DNA from: Parasitella parasitica
Taxonomy: Eukaryota > Mucoromycota > Mucoromycetes > Mucorales > Mucoraceae
Assembly (NCBI GenBank): GCA_025201805.1
Contig: MU619273.1
Span: 16,800-80,799, forward strand
DNA length: 64,000 nt
Direction: 5' to 3'
Shown piece after piece: positions 11,261-25,820 of this stretch. The stretch's first letter is position 1, and every line of letters starts with the position of its first letter. The notes below the pieces were generated by a model. The model was not told the DNA's origin and made no database searches. It worked only from the letters and a program-made list of their open reading frames with translations. A program made the translations under genes and the position numbers.

Positions 11261-11897
11261 GAGCATCTCCAATGGAGATGCTAAACAAAAAGCCATTCAA
11301 AGCACCCTTTTTTTTTACTACCCGAAAATTTCTTGTCTGCTTTTTTGGAAGTGCTAATTTGAGACGAAAATTTTAGTCATTTTCTTTGTCTGAAATCAAG
11401 CGATCTGATTCTTGTAAATCATCATTTAAAAAATGGTTATTTTTGATGGACATTTTGATATGATATTTGGTCAAAAGTAATTAAGGGTGTGTAATATCTA
11501 AAATTATGTAATTGAGGTTTTCTGGAATAATATGAAATTCGAACTATTGATAAAATATATAAGGTATTTATACTGTTTGATATTCAGTTATAATGATATG
11601 CTTTGGTTATTCGGTTATATATATTTGATATGGTTAAGAAGGAGCTTGATACCAGAAAGGTAATGGTAGCTACGCACCGGCCTTTGTTTACAGTTAAGCA
11701 ATCATCTTGGAACACCTAGAGTATTATCAGCAACACAAATTTCAATATAGCTTTTTCAACATGACGCCAAATTTGGCTTCCTGGCAATCTTATTTTACCT
11801 TTTGCTAAATATAACACCTTGCTTACCTGGTCCGTTGGAGACCGTTTTTATTTATTTGGAGGTATTTTGGAAATTAGCATCTCCGTTGGAGATGCTC
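11261..11897. mobile_element. PIF/Harbinger-like MITE
   Basis: Non-autonomous 637-bp element. Its ends are a 24-bp inverted repeat with one mismatch, beginning GAGCATCTCCAA on the left and on the complement of the right end. It is flanked directly on both sides by TAA (11258-11260 and 11898-11900), the 3-bp target duplication typical of PIF/Harbinger transposons. Each terminus is itself nearly palindromic (GCATCTCC around a short loop, then GGAGATGC), so each end could form a small hairpin. The inside has no coding capacity. The superfamily call rests on the duplication and TIR style, not on a transposase. Confidence 0.72.
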
Positions 11898-12609
11898 TAA
11901 ACCAGCATGATTTGACATTTTCAATACACAACACCATACAAATTTAAACTTGCGCGAGCAAAAAAAGTAAACATTGGGCTGCATTTACAAAGACTAAAAT
12001 TTAACGTTATTCAATGCATGAACGTTACAAGTCTTATATTAGAGTACTTATAACTATGGGTAATACTATTATCAAACTTGAATTGCTGATGATCTATCAT
12101 CATGTGGAGGAATCCTGATTTATTTGATCTAGTTCAGATACAACAAATTGAGAAAAGGAGAAATCGATTGGATCCGAACCGGACTTTGATAGTGTGCCCC
12201 TCAGTAATACAACTTTTATGCAAGAACCGAAATGTTTTTAAACCACTGTGCTTAAGCATATAGAAGAACTAACCTTTGGTAGTCATCAATGAGTATGCTC
12301 GTAATAAAATTAATGCAATTCCTCCACTGTTATGTTTCTGCAAATAATTGCAATTGCTGCATATCACAGCCGAAGACAATTATCAAAATGGTTAACAAAT
12401 TTAACTGTCAATACGCACAAACGATACAGAGTACAATTGATGATCTTTTAGTAGTTATCAATTGTTGTATTTATCAATACATAACGTCACAAGGTCATGT
12501 ATGTAATATAAATTTATATACAAAGTTCTTTATTTAATTCTTTTTCTTTTTTTTTCCCACTTTCTCTTTTCTACTTCTACTTTATCTCTATCTACTTGAA
12601 GCGTAAAAA
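11898..12609. other. Upstream region of the RBR gene, no other gene seen
   Basis: AT-rich spacer that must contain the RBR promoter. An 82-codon frame at 12289-12537 has no supporting feature. Confidence 0.5.
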
Positions 12610-14007
12610 ATGTATGAATCTGAAGATTCAAGCGTAGCAAGCAGCTCATTTGGTGACCAAGATGAGATGGAACATTTCATGAACAGATGCTCTATTTGTT
12701 TTGATGCGCAGCTTGATTTCTGTCTGGAGCACTGTAGAGATCAGTATTGCCTAGACTGTTTCCAAAAGTATGTGTACAGGACACAGTAAATAAGGCAATG
12801 CACACAGTACTAACATGCTCTACCTTTTAGATACATTGTCGAAGTGGTTAAATCATCATGGGGCTTGAGTGTGACTCCTATCAGGTGTCCTGTTTGCACT
12901 GAATTGATACCAAAGCATGAGTGGACTCAATATGTGCCTCAAATGGTTATTGAAATCTATGACAAATTTAATAAACCTTACAGAAGCTATACCAGGTCCT
13001 GCCCTCACTGCGAAAATGAAATGACACCGTGCGTCTATACCAGCAGCAAAAATCAATTAATGCAGCCAAAGTAAGTCTCGAGCGAATGTATAAATTGGTT
13101 GCATGTACTAAATGTATACGCCGTACATTTCGTTTCTTGGATAGCAGTAGACTGTTCTGTGATATCATGGAATCCATGCTGTATTCCTGTCATCAAGGCG
13201 AATCCCATAAAAACCACACAGATCACATTGCAGTCAAACGATGGATTACAATTTACAAACGTCAAGATTGGTCAGACTCTAAGCTCTTAAATCTCTACAA
13301 AAGTATCATGCGAGATGTATTAACATTTGAAGAAATCCACATTAATCAACAATCGAAAAAGTTTGCTCACAACATTTCTCAAGAGTTTATCAATAATTTC
13401 TGCGTAAAGCCAGAAGTTTGGAAGCAATTGCAGTTTGCACATATCAGTAACTTTCCTCAAATGAGCTGGTATGTTATGTGAGGAGTATATTAACAAAGCT
13501 AAACTCTTGTACAGTACTAGCTGTCACTTGTCCATTTGCTTGCATTGTGGATACGATGCTCATAGAGACTTGACTTGTGAAGATAACATGAAGCTCATTG
13601 CGTCCAGTAAATCTATCGCAAAAGATATCAAAGAGACCGTTGAATGGAAGCTGGCCAACAGTCGACGATGTCCTAATTGTTCCATCATGATCAACAGAGA
13701 TGAAGGGTGCAATAAAGTAGATTGCTCTTATTGTGGATTCTGCTTTTGCTGGGCATGTAGATCATCATGGGCAGAAGTAAGCTTTGGTCATTGGGCTATG
13801 TATACCTGCCTAACTCTTTCTTTTCAGGGCTGCGGTTTCTATAGATGTGCCAATATAACAAGCGAAGTTACCATGGTAACAAACTCATCTGTATTAACTA
13901 CTACGAACACTGAAGAAAAGACAGAAATCGGTGTGCCCAACATGAAAAGCATCCAAGCAAGACTGGTAACAAATCATCAACACCCACATCGTATGGAACT
14001 CGACTAA
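12610..14007 (+). CDS. RBR-type (RING-IBR-RING) E3 ubiquitin ligase
   Basis: Probable ubiquitin ligase of the RING-between-RING class, which passes ubiquitin through a catalytic Cys in RING2. Exons: 12610..12767, 12831..13070, 13148..13468, 13515..13776, 13828..14007; 386 aa. RING1 starts at about residue 30 (CSICFDAQLDFCLEHCRDQYCLDCFQ) and closes with IRCPVC. The middle has further Cys pairs (CPHCENEM) and a long linker. The IBR-like LSICLHCGYDAHRDLTC follows, then RING2: RRCPNCSIMINRDEGCNKVDC with CGFCFCWACRSSW. The tail is basic and unstructured. Exon 3 has an AGNAG acceptor (13144/13147), so products may differ by one residue. The second intron (13071-13147) is inferred from the stop just after its donor and the frame change. 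Substrate unknown. Confidence 0.8.
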
Positions 14008-14169
14008 ACATATCCCTCCCTTTCACTGTTATCCTTAACGTAATATGGTCTTTTCTTTTCTTTTTTTTTATATATTAAAAAAATCAATCGCTTAATTTGG
14101 ATGTGTTATTAGGTGCCTGTATCAATTTGAATAGAAGATCTTTTTTCCACTAATCTATCCTTGAACTAT

Positions 14170-14215
<46 letters not shown>

Positions 14216-14838
14216 ATCTAGATGGAAAGTTTCAAGGAAAAATGTCATCCACCTCTTTAAAAGATGAAGTAGAATCTGATTACTGGAAATTGATCCAAAT
14301 CAGAAATTTTCATAGAAAGAGTCCTGGCCGTTGGATGCTGACATTCATGTGGAGAAAGGATAGCTAGTATAGTTTCCATCGTACATCGCGTATGAAATAG
14401 TTCCTGAAACCAGAAGAAATCTCTACTTTTAAGTTTTCTAGACATGTTGCGTAGGGATAAAGGCAACAACCAGCAGAGACCATGACATTTAATCCCAATT
14501 CTGCTTGAAAGAGACTTCCATCTTGCGATCTTTGTTTGAGGAGATTACGGGGTAGCTCAGTATGATTCATCCATTTTTGATGAGACGGACAACTTGTGCT
14601 GCCCAGACAAGCTACATGATCAGTATAATACAAGCTGGCTATTCTACCATGAAGTCATAATTCACTGCTTTGTGTTCTAAAATAGCCAAACTAGAGATTT
14701 TGTGTATTTGACTTTTATGGGAGCCGATTCATCCGTGTAAATAGATGGTCCGTTCATTATAGTGAAATAACGTTTACTTTTTTTTTTTTTTCCTTTTTTT
14801 TCTTTCCTTTTTCTCCTTTTTTCTTTCCACTTGAGAGA
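14008..14838. repeat. Spacer with a 42-nt poly(A) tract
   Basis: Gene-free spacer between the RBR ligase and YPP1. It holds an uninterrupted run of 42 A at 14171-14212. Open frames on both strands right of it (for example minus 14364-14633) have no recognisable domain. The poly(A) may be a microsatellite or the tail of an old retroposed copy; no target duplication is obvious. Confidence 0.55.
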
Positions 14839-17800
14839 ATGGTGACAAATAAAGCACTCACCATTTCAAAGGAAATAGATATCGCTCGTTGTAAGGGAAA
14901 TTGGCAGGCTATACCTGAATTAGCCAGAAGATACAAGAAGCACAACCCGAACGGCTTTGGTAAAGTTTTTTTTGTTTTTTTTTTGTTTTTCATGTGTATG
15001 CATGCTCTTGCTGTCTAATCACACTGCTACTCGCATCCCCTCCTCTCCCCGACAAAAGCCCTTGAACAGTCAATTCTAGCAGAAGCCCGTCTGTCAAACG
15101 TACTTGAGAGCAATCGTCCAGATTCGAAAAAACTATTTGCAAATGATTCACCTACTAGCATCAGCTTGACGACACGTGTAGCACCAGCTCTGATGAAGCC
15201 AATCCAGCAACAGTTGTCAACAGCCTTAGGCGACAAGGAACAAAGCGCAGAGACTCAATTGGTAAAGCAAGTATGTATTACGAGGCGTCTTGGTGATATC
15301 AAAGGGTATTCATGGATGGTATGTTAGATGGTGAGGATCATCCTTGCAAGAACGTGGTTCGAGTGTGGTGAATATCAGAATGCGTTAGACGCTATAAGCG
15401 AGGCCGGTTATGAAAATGTAGAGCCATCATCTGGGTATGGTCATGTTTTGTTTATGCAAGCTATTTCTATAAAAGGTACGTTTTATGGCATCCACGTAAG
15501 GAAGTACAGTGTGATTGAGATACTGCTCGTACCTATAGCAATGTCATTGGATTTATTACAAAAAGATGCACTGGAAGCATATGATGTATTGTCATCTACA
15601 GTCAACCTATATGCAGAGGTAATTGACCTGATTTTGGCTGATTGGGCCGAAGAAGGTCTTTACAGAGGCACACTACTTGCTTTGAGTGATAGGTATATCC
15701 ATTAGAGAGAGGGGGAAAAAATCCATGTGTAACATGGCACGAAGCTAAAACATAAATTTATAGCTGTCAAACAAATGAAACAGATCGAACCATGAATCTT
15801 ATCAGAGCATACCAAAAGGCTTGCTCAGCACAACCAAATACCTGGAAAATCTACAAGCGCATAGTTGTCACTCGGTATTCGTCAAGATATCTTTCCAGTC
15901 TGTATAAAGCAGATCAATACCAGCCACCTGTTGCTTTCAGCGAAACAGAAGAGGGAAAACAATGTAGCGAGTATGTATAATTCGACAGATACTGGAGCAA
16001 CCGTTTATTGATGCAATTGGAATGAAAATAGAGAACAATTTTTAGACGCTAAAAGAGCCTACGATCACCAGCTATTCAGCATTGAAGTCATGCAACTCCA
16101 CACCGTGTATGAAAAGTTAGTGTATTCATTGGCGCATTTTCCTCGATCTGGCCAAATGAATACACTAGTCTTAGACTTTGTAAACAGCTTGGCAGAAGAC
16201 TTTGAGATTGTGGGAGGATCAGAAACCGAAAAGAGAGGCTACGTCGAGGCATTGAACCGTGCATCCATGAAAACATTCAATTCGCCTTGTATCACCAGAC
16301 ATTTGTTTCACGCATTAGTTCAGCTGGGTGATTACGAGCAGGCAGAGCATGCGCTTCGCACCTATTTGTATCTAGTCGGTTTGGAATCGAAAGCCCTGGT
16401 AGAATCTCGCTCAACGACAGCAGCATTAGCATCAGATTCGTTTGGATACAATACACCTGTCCCTGATGCAGATGAAGTAGAAGAATTAGCCATTGCTGAG
16501 GAACTGAAAAAATCAGACGGCCCGCAACGTAGCGAGGAAGTTGAAGCATTCGACAGTAAGATTAAGTTGCTCGTTACTGCTGTCGAAATGTACTGCAAGG
16601 AATTATGCAAGGGACCGGACGCTGTAAACATGGCTGAAATGGCCGAGCAATTATACTCCAAGGAAATGGCAGCGAGTGACCAACACGACGCACATTTTGT
16701 TGAAACGGGTGCCTTGATTTACAGAACGTTAGGTGCAGCGTTTGGATTTTTAGCAAGTCAAAGTAAGACATCTGACATTGTGCTCGTTCAGCAAAAGTAA
16801 CTTATTGTAAATAGCTTTTGACCAAGAACGTCGGCCAAAATATCATGAAGTGGCCTTGGCTTCGTTGAGAAAATCGATTGCAATCAATAACCAGAGTTGG
16901 GAAACTTATTATCAGCTCGGCCTTCAGTTGGCAGACATGAGAGATATTGTCCAGGCCATCCAAATGGTGACCCAGTCATTGCAGTACAACCCACATCATT
17001 TACCGTCATGGCATTTACTTGCATTATTGTGCACATGCCCTATCAAAGACAGCCAAGCGCAGGCACTAAAGACGTGCGAAATTGCACTGACAGAAGCTAG
17101 CAAAATTGCCACCAAGGACAGATGGATAGACTACAGCGATGATATATTACAGCACGTCTTGTTACAAATGACACAGACGCTTTTAGTAGAGCGTGTGCAT
17201 GGAGCAGAGGCTGCGTTATCCGCTCAGGAAGCTTTATTTCAAGTTTTCGGCAAGATTATTGTGCCAGAATTGATCCCAGATTCTACGAGTTCAAGCATGT
17301 TACATGAGGCAATCTCACATGGAAACGCGAGGTACGGCATGGTACTATCAGGGTCTCTAGGAAATATGAGTGTATCCGATGGCTCCAATGGTACGCTTGC
17401 AGTCAAAGACAATTCTACAAAGACAACGTCTCGCAGTCGCAGCGAAAGTAACCCTTCTTTGCAAACAAGAGGTTTAGGGGGCCGCAGTGCCTCAGTATCA
17501 TCATTTACCGGAAGAAAGTTCCACTTGGCTGAAATGTTTGGTTCTAGTCATCTGGACAAAGGAGATGTGAGTAGCACTCGCTCAGTACCACCTCCAGAAG
17601 CAACACTGGTGGCAGCACATAAACAAGGCAGCAAATTGAGTCTATTAGATCCAAAGAGTTTAATCCGGAAGCAAAAGAAGGAGGATTCAGCAGGTTTGTG
17701 CCTAAATTCTGCTGGGGGAGGGGGGGGGGAATTGTACGGTTTGATTGACGTGTATACATAGGAAACACACCTCGTGGGTTATCAACTACAATGGAAGAAA

Positions 17801-18384
17801 CATCCGCATCTTCAATTCACAGTATCTCCCCTTCGGTCATCAGTGTTCATACACTACTCCAAACAAGCGCGACACTAATAAGGCCGACAACCCATGCAAG
17901 ATTGCAGCATCAGCGTTCGTGTAAAATGCTTTGTGATTTATGGCTGCTCTCAGCAGAGGCCTTTTTAAGGACTGGGAAACTAGAAGAAGCCCTAAAAGCG
18001 GTTTCTGAAGCAGAGAACGTAGACTGGACGACGCATGCTGGAGTTTGGTGTCTTCTGGGCCGAATCCGGCTTGCTGAGAACAAGCCAGACCTAGCAATTT
18101 CAGCCTTCCAAAAAGGACTAGTGACAAAGCCGAATGATGTAGATTGCAGAGTCTGGTTGGCAAAAACATATATTCAGCAAGGACATCTTGAAGTAGCTGA
18201 AGGCCTTTTACAAGCCATTACGCAAGAAAACGGCTGGGATCATGCTTCTGCCTGGTTTTATCTAGCTGAAATCTATATCAAGACGGACCGTTTGGACAAA
18301 ACAAAACACTGTCTATTTTATGCCTTGGAACTAGAAAGTACAACTCCCATTCAATCGTTCATGATTCTACCTAGACTTGTATAA
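14839..18384 (+). CDS. YPP1: TPR protein YPP1/TTC7, PI4-kinase plasma-membrane scaffold
   Basis: Peripheral plasma-membrane protein that, with EFR3, recruits phosphatidylinositol 4-kinase (Stt4/PI4KA). Exons: 14839..14959, 15059..15270, 15328..15475, 15539..15692, 15764..15970, 16032..16762, 16815..17693, 17762..18384; 1024 aa, phases consistent throughout. TPR-like helices occur along the chain: WFECGEYQNALDAISEAGY, the family block AYQKACSAQPNTWKIYKRIV, ALASLRKSIAINNQSWETYY with QLGLQLADMRDIVQAI, and C-terminal repeats LLGRIRLAENKPDLAISAFQ and VWLAKTYIQQGHLEVAEGLL. A Ser/Thr-rich disordered insert (about residues 660-750) separates the N- and C-terminal TPR blocks, as in the family. The protein is somewhat longer than the yeast one (817 aa). 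Confidence 0.87.
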
Positions 18385-18890
18385 ATAAATTAAATGTAGA
18401 TTCCCTTTTACCATGCAGTTGGGGTTTGCTACAAAAAGAACAATTCAACCTATTGTACTCCTGGCGTTTAGCTCTCCATATTGGCAAATTCTTTGCAATT
18501 GGTAAAATCAGATTTGTACTCGCCTTCTCGCGGGTTGATTGAGTTGGTATTATGGAACATGTGCTGTAAGGGCAAAGAGGTGCATGTTGTTTAGTTTATT
18601 TTTCTTGATGGTATACAACGCTGCTGGTACCAATTATAACATAGACGTGATCTTTTGAAACTCATTAAAGTAATCAATACAACACTGTTTTTTTTATATA
18701 TATAACAGAGGAGGGATAATAGGCGAGAAGAATACGTAATATAATGTCTATAATACAATAATGAAAGAGGATAGCTGTACAAGTATTTATCCGTATTTTT
18801 TTCTAAGCTTATCAAAAGCAATTTTATCCTACGAAAAAGGAATCGTATTAGAAAGGCCCAATTGTTATTTTTTTTCTTCTCTCTCTCTCT
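18385..18890. other. Convergent spacer between YPP1 and RIX7
   Basis: About 500 bp between the stop codons of two convergent genes. It is AT-rich, with a CT microsatellite (CTCTCTCTCT) just outside the RIX7 stop. No gene or RNA is seen. Confidence 0.6.
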
Positions 18891-21799
<2,909 letters not shown>

Positions 21800-22072
21800 G
21801 TCAGTGATATAATGTATATTGTGGAAAGAATAAAAACTAAAAAAATAGGGGGTGTAGAGTTGGTACAAAAAGTAGAAAAAATTTGATTCAAAGAAACTTG
21901 AAACCTCTCCGGTTTGGAATGTGCCATGTCCGGCTAAATGTAGACTTTGGAAGGGTGAACATATAGCCTCCCAACCTAGGCTTTTGGAGGGAGGGGGGGG
22001 GGAGTAGGCATCAAAAGACAAGTTCATATAAGCAAACAGTTTGAATCTTTCTCTCTTTCTTTTACAGGCACG

Positions 22073-23134
22073 ATGGCTAGAGTAAGTGATCATTTCGTAT
22101 AAAGCAATTTGCATGCAAAGTTCAACAAAACATCGAGACATCAGTGCGTGGATTCAACATTTCGTACACTTCAGATTAAGCATATTGACGGGATGGATTA
22201 ACAGATCCCATGCATCCATACATCCATCAGTCCTCCAACGTTTCTACGAGCATCACATACGCAGCACTTTGGCAGCCATCTGGCCAAATGTTTGTCGATC
22301 TATGACAGATTAACACAAAAAAGAAGAAAAAAGAAGAAGAAAATAAAGCAACGTGTCCTTTGATGTTTTGTCGTTGATACGATGCAAATTGCTTTTTGAG
22401 ACGACCAAGACGACACACAATTGCTAACATGCATCTTGTTTATTTTTCTGCCAACAGTTCCACGAATATCAGGTAAAATTAGCAGAAATACGGATCAAGT
22501 ATTAGCATCTAGACGTCGTGCTAACACATTGAACAGGTGGTTGGTCGTAAACTCCCTTCCGCCCAAGAAGTTGCTCCCAAGCTTTTCCGCATGCGCATCT
22601 TTGCTCCCAACGTTGTTGTTGCCAAGTCTCGCTTCTGGTACTTTTTGAAAAAGCTCCGCAAGGTCAAGAAGGCTGCTGGCGAGATTGTCTCTGTCAACCT
22701 TGTAATGTTCAGAAAGTTTTTTTTTTTTTTTTTTTTGAGATTTTGAGATTTTGAGATTTTGAGGAAATTCAACTAAACAGATTGTCGAAAAATAGATTGC
22801 CGAGAAGCGTCCTGAGCAGATCAAGAACTTTGGCATCTGGATCCGCTACGATTCCCGCTCTGGCACTCACAACATGTACAAGGAATACCGCGCTATGCGT
22901 CGTGTTGAGGCTGTCGAGAACTGCTATCAAGATATGGCTGCTCGCCACCGTGCTCGCTTCAGATCTGTCCAAATCATTCGTGTTGCCGAGGTCAAGGATG
23001 CCGATGTCCGTCGCCAATACATCAAGCAGCTCTTGACCCCCAAGCTCGCTTTCCCCTTGCCTCATCGTCTTGCCAACGTCGACAAGAAGCACCGTGCTCT
23101 CTTTGTTGCCAAGAGACCTACCACCTTTTACTAA
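22073..23134 (+). CDS. RPL20: 60S ribosomal protein eL20 (L18a/L20)
   Basis: Structural protein of the large ribosomal subunit. Exons: 22073..22081 (only 9 nt, Met-Ala-Arg), 22458..22472 (15 nt, FHEYQ), 22537..22701 and 22796..23134; 175 aa, close to the yeast protein (172-174 aa). Family motifs: [57 protein letters not shown] and [17 protein letters not shown]. An alternative acceptor upstream of exon 4 would give an immediate in-frame stop, so 22796 is preferred. The 376-nt first intron is unusually long for this window and sits right after the start codon, as is common in fungal ribosomal-protein genes. Codon choice is noticeably more GC-rich at third positions than in neighbours, as expected for a highly expressed gene. 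Confidence 0.95.
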
Positions 23135-23568
23135 ATTACTTTTATAGCTGGTATCATTTTTTTTCTTTCAATACATTTTTTGTTATAGACTGAATATGTT
23201 GTTTTTATGGATGGTTACAATGAGTTGATAAGGGAGTGTGTTTTTTTTTTTTGAGCGTAATAAATGAGGCCTATCAAGCAGAAACTATTAGATGAGCTTT
23301 GCAGTATTTATTCGATCTGCACCAAATATGTACATGTTTGACAAGTGTATGCCTGAAATTGAATCTCTCGCCCATCCCATTGTGCAATTGTTGCCAGGCT
23401 TTACTACCACTATTACCAGATAAGCCTCAGTGATCATTTAGGACGGAGATCACCAAGAAAAAGAAAAGTTTTCCTTGCGCGAGTATAAGAGGGGATGGGG
23501 AACAAAGGTTGCATCCGTTCTTTCTTTACACATCTCTGGCTGCTCCATCCATCCATCCATCCGTTCTA
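23135..23568. promoter_or_regulatory. RPL20-RPL8 spacer and RPL8 promoter
   Basis: A 430-bp region between two tandem ribosomal-protein genes. Just before the RPL8 start lies a pyrimidine-rich leader with a CCAT tandem repeat (about 23545-23562). CATCCAT-like words also occur in the first intron of RPL20. Whether these are shared control elements is untested. Confidence 0.35.
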
Positions 23569-24675
23569 ATGGTAAGTTTTCTTTTCTTGTTCAATGCATA
23601 AAACTTCACTTGGTTCTCCATGCGGATCAAAGGGAAAATGTATTCTATGTTTTGTTTGGCTGTATCTTATAAAATGGATATCCTGCATCGTACAAAAGTA
23701 TCTTTGTGACAAAATGGACGAACGCAATGTGTGCCATGTGTGCCATGTGTAAATCTGGCTGGGTTGGTCTTTATTTCGCAAGAAATATCCAACTGGTTAG
23801 AGTGTAGTTTTATCAGAGTTGTAAATTTGTAAAAAGAATTTGAATCTGATCGAACCCTTATCACTCCATGACAGCCTCCATCTACCAAAAAGTCTACCGG
23901 CAAAAAGGTTGCTCCTTCTCCTTATGCTGTCAAGGGAAAGCAAACTGGCAAGACTGCCGCCAACCCTTTGATTGAAAAGACCCCCAAGAACTTTGGTGTC
24001 GGTCAAGATGTCCAACCCAAGCGTGATGTCTCTCGCTTCGTCAAGTGGCCCCATTATGTCAAGCTCCAGCGTCAAAAGAAGATCATTTACCAGCGTCTTA
24101 AGGTCCCCCCTGCTCTCAACCAATTCACCCAGGTTCTGGACAAAAACACTGCCACTCAAGTGTTCAAGCTGATGCACAAGTACAGACCCGAGTCCAAGAA
24201 CGAGAAGCGTGATCGTCTCCGTGCTGCCGCCCTGGCTAAATCCGAAAAGAAGGACGTTGCCAAGACTGACAAGCCCGTCGTCATCAAGTACGGTATCAAT
24301 CACATTACTGCTTTGGTCGAGGCCAAGAAGGCTCAATTGGTCGTCATTGCTGACGATGTCGATCCCATTGAATTGGTCCTCTGGCTTCCAGCCCTCTGTC
24401 GCAAGATGGGTGTCCCATACTGCATTGTCAAGGGCAAGGCTCGTCTTGGAACTCTTGTCCACAAAAAGACTGCCACCGCTTTGGCCTTGACTGAAGTGTC
24501 TGAAGCTGACAAGGCTGAATTAGCTACCGTTGTGTCTGCTGTCAACGCCAACTTTACCGAGAAGTGGGAGGATGTCCGTCGTCACTGGGGTGGTGGAATC
24601 ATGGGCCCCAAGTCCAATGCTAAAATGGCCAAGCGTGCTGCCATTGCTGCCAAAGAAATCGCTGCTCGTCAGTAA
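23569..24675 (+). CDS. RPL8: 60S ribosomal protein eL8 (L7a/L8)
   Basis: Structural protein of the large ribosomal subunit. Exon 1 (23569..23571) is the ATG alone, followed immediately by a GTAAGT donor; exon 2 is 23875..24675; 267 aa. The joined N-terminus reads [20 protein letters not shown]. Family motifs follow: [20 protein letters not shown], the basic [20 protein letters not shown], and the L7Ae-type RNA-binding core [35 protein letters not shown]. The start is inferred, because no upstream Met exists in the long exon before the conserved N-terminus. The 303-nt intron contains a short tandem GTGTGCCAT repeat and no snoRNA that I can recognise. Codon use is optimised as in RPL20. Confidence 0.95.
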
Positions 24676-25043
24676 ATCTCTGTTTAATAAATTAACTACT
24701 AATTTGTTACAATGCCATTCTATTTTCCTTTTTAAATTACCATTACCTTTTTTAAACATCCCTGTAAATAAACTGCCACAATTCTTTTTTTTTTTTTTTT
24801 TTTTTCTTGCAAAAATCCTCTTTGTTTGCAGGGATATTCAAGTAATTTATTGTTTGATAATTATAAATCATATTGGCGATCAGCTGTCGCTGCAAATGGT
24901 TGTTATTGGTTCAGATTAGTAAATTGATCTATTCAGGTACGAGGTTTCCTTTTTGGGGCAATGAGTAAATTAAGGATTATAAATATCATGCGTGCATTGA
25001 TTGTTAAAGGCCTTTCTTTTTCCTTTGTTTTTAATATATAAAA
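24676..25043. other. Spacer, no gene seen
   Basis: The 3' flank of RPL8 and upstream region of the cyclin gene, with a 22-nt T tract near 24785. Nothing further is supported. Confidence 0.6.
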
Positions 25044-25820
25044 ATGCTGACATCTACTTCAACAATCGATTTACAACATACAACTAGCATGATGAACTCA
25101 GACAATGCACCCGACTCTACCAGCGACATTGACCATCAGTTCTTGAAGAGCCAACACGGTTATGACTATCGCCCATTGCCAACAGTTTTAACTGGTAATT
25201 GTGTAGCAAGCCGTATAAGAGCAAAGACATATTGAAATACTTAACATTCTACATGTTCTGTGTAGATTTTTTTGCTTTTAAACTTTGCGATTTCCTCCCA
25301 ACTCGTCCACTGCCAATTGGCTCGATACGAACGACTCCCGAGCTGGTCTACTTTATCTTGAAAATCACATCACAAGCCCGCATATCATGTCACATTGCGG
25401 TTGTAGCTCTTATTTACATCGAACGGTGCAAGGCTGCACTTCCAAAAAATGCAATTGGTGACCAAGGTATGAGTGCTCTGAAAATAGTGTGATAAAATCA
25501 GACTTACTAATGGCTGCATACGTACATTTCATGTAGATACGAATCACCGTATATTTGTGGCCTCGTTACTTGTGGCATCAAAATATTTGCATGGCACATG
25601 CTGGGGTTCTAGCCAGAATTTTGTCAGAGAGTCAACAGAAGAAACACCTGTTTGGCTGAATAATGCACGAATGGCCTGCATCTGCAACGGGTTATATTCG
25701 TTGCAAGACATTAATCAGTCAGAACAATCATTTCTAAGCTTGATCAAATACAACTGCTTTGTGAAGCCAATTGAAGTTCAAGATTATCTGCTTATGCACA
25801 GGCAAGACCTGCTGTTGTAG
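25044..25820 (+). CDS. PCL/PHO80-type cyclin
   Basis: Probable partner of a Pho85-like cyclin-dependent kinase. Exons: 25044..25194, 25266..25466, 25537..25820; 211 aa, with phase-1 introns placed inside the cyclin box. The first about 45 residues are a Ser/Thr/Asp-rich leader. The cyclin box follows: VALIYIERCKAALPKNAIGD, DTNHRIFVASLLVASKYLHG, then WLNNARMACICNGLYSLQDI and a last helix with FLSLIKYNCFVKPIEVQDYL. The block from YIERCKAALP to LVASKY is characteristic of the PCL/Clg1 group rather than mitotic cyclins. Which PCL subgroup is not decidable by eye. Confidence 0.8.

Noticed and set aside
14545..14620. GGTAGCTCAGT-like tRNA 5' motif
   Set aside because: No matching acceptor stem, anticodon arm or TTCGA loop could be folded around it.
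22082..22457. snoRNA in the long first intron of RPL20
   Set aside because: A TGATG-like word is present but no paired C/D boxes or H/ACA hairpins were found by eye.
22769..23092. 107-codon minus-strand frame opposite RPL20
   Set aside because: Shadow of the GC-rich RPL20 exon 4.
23797..24462. 221-codon minus-strand frame opposite RPL8
   Set aside because: Exact shadow of the codon-biased RPL8 exon; no domain and no independent signals.
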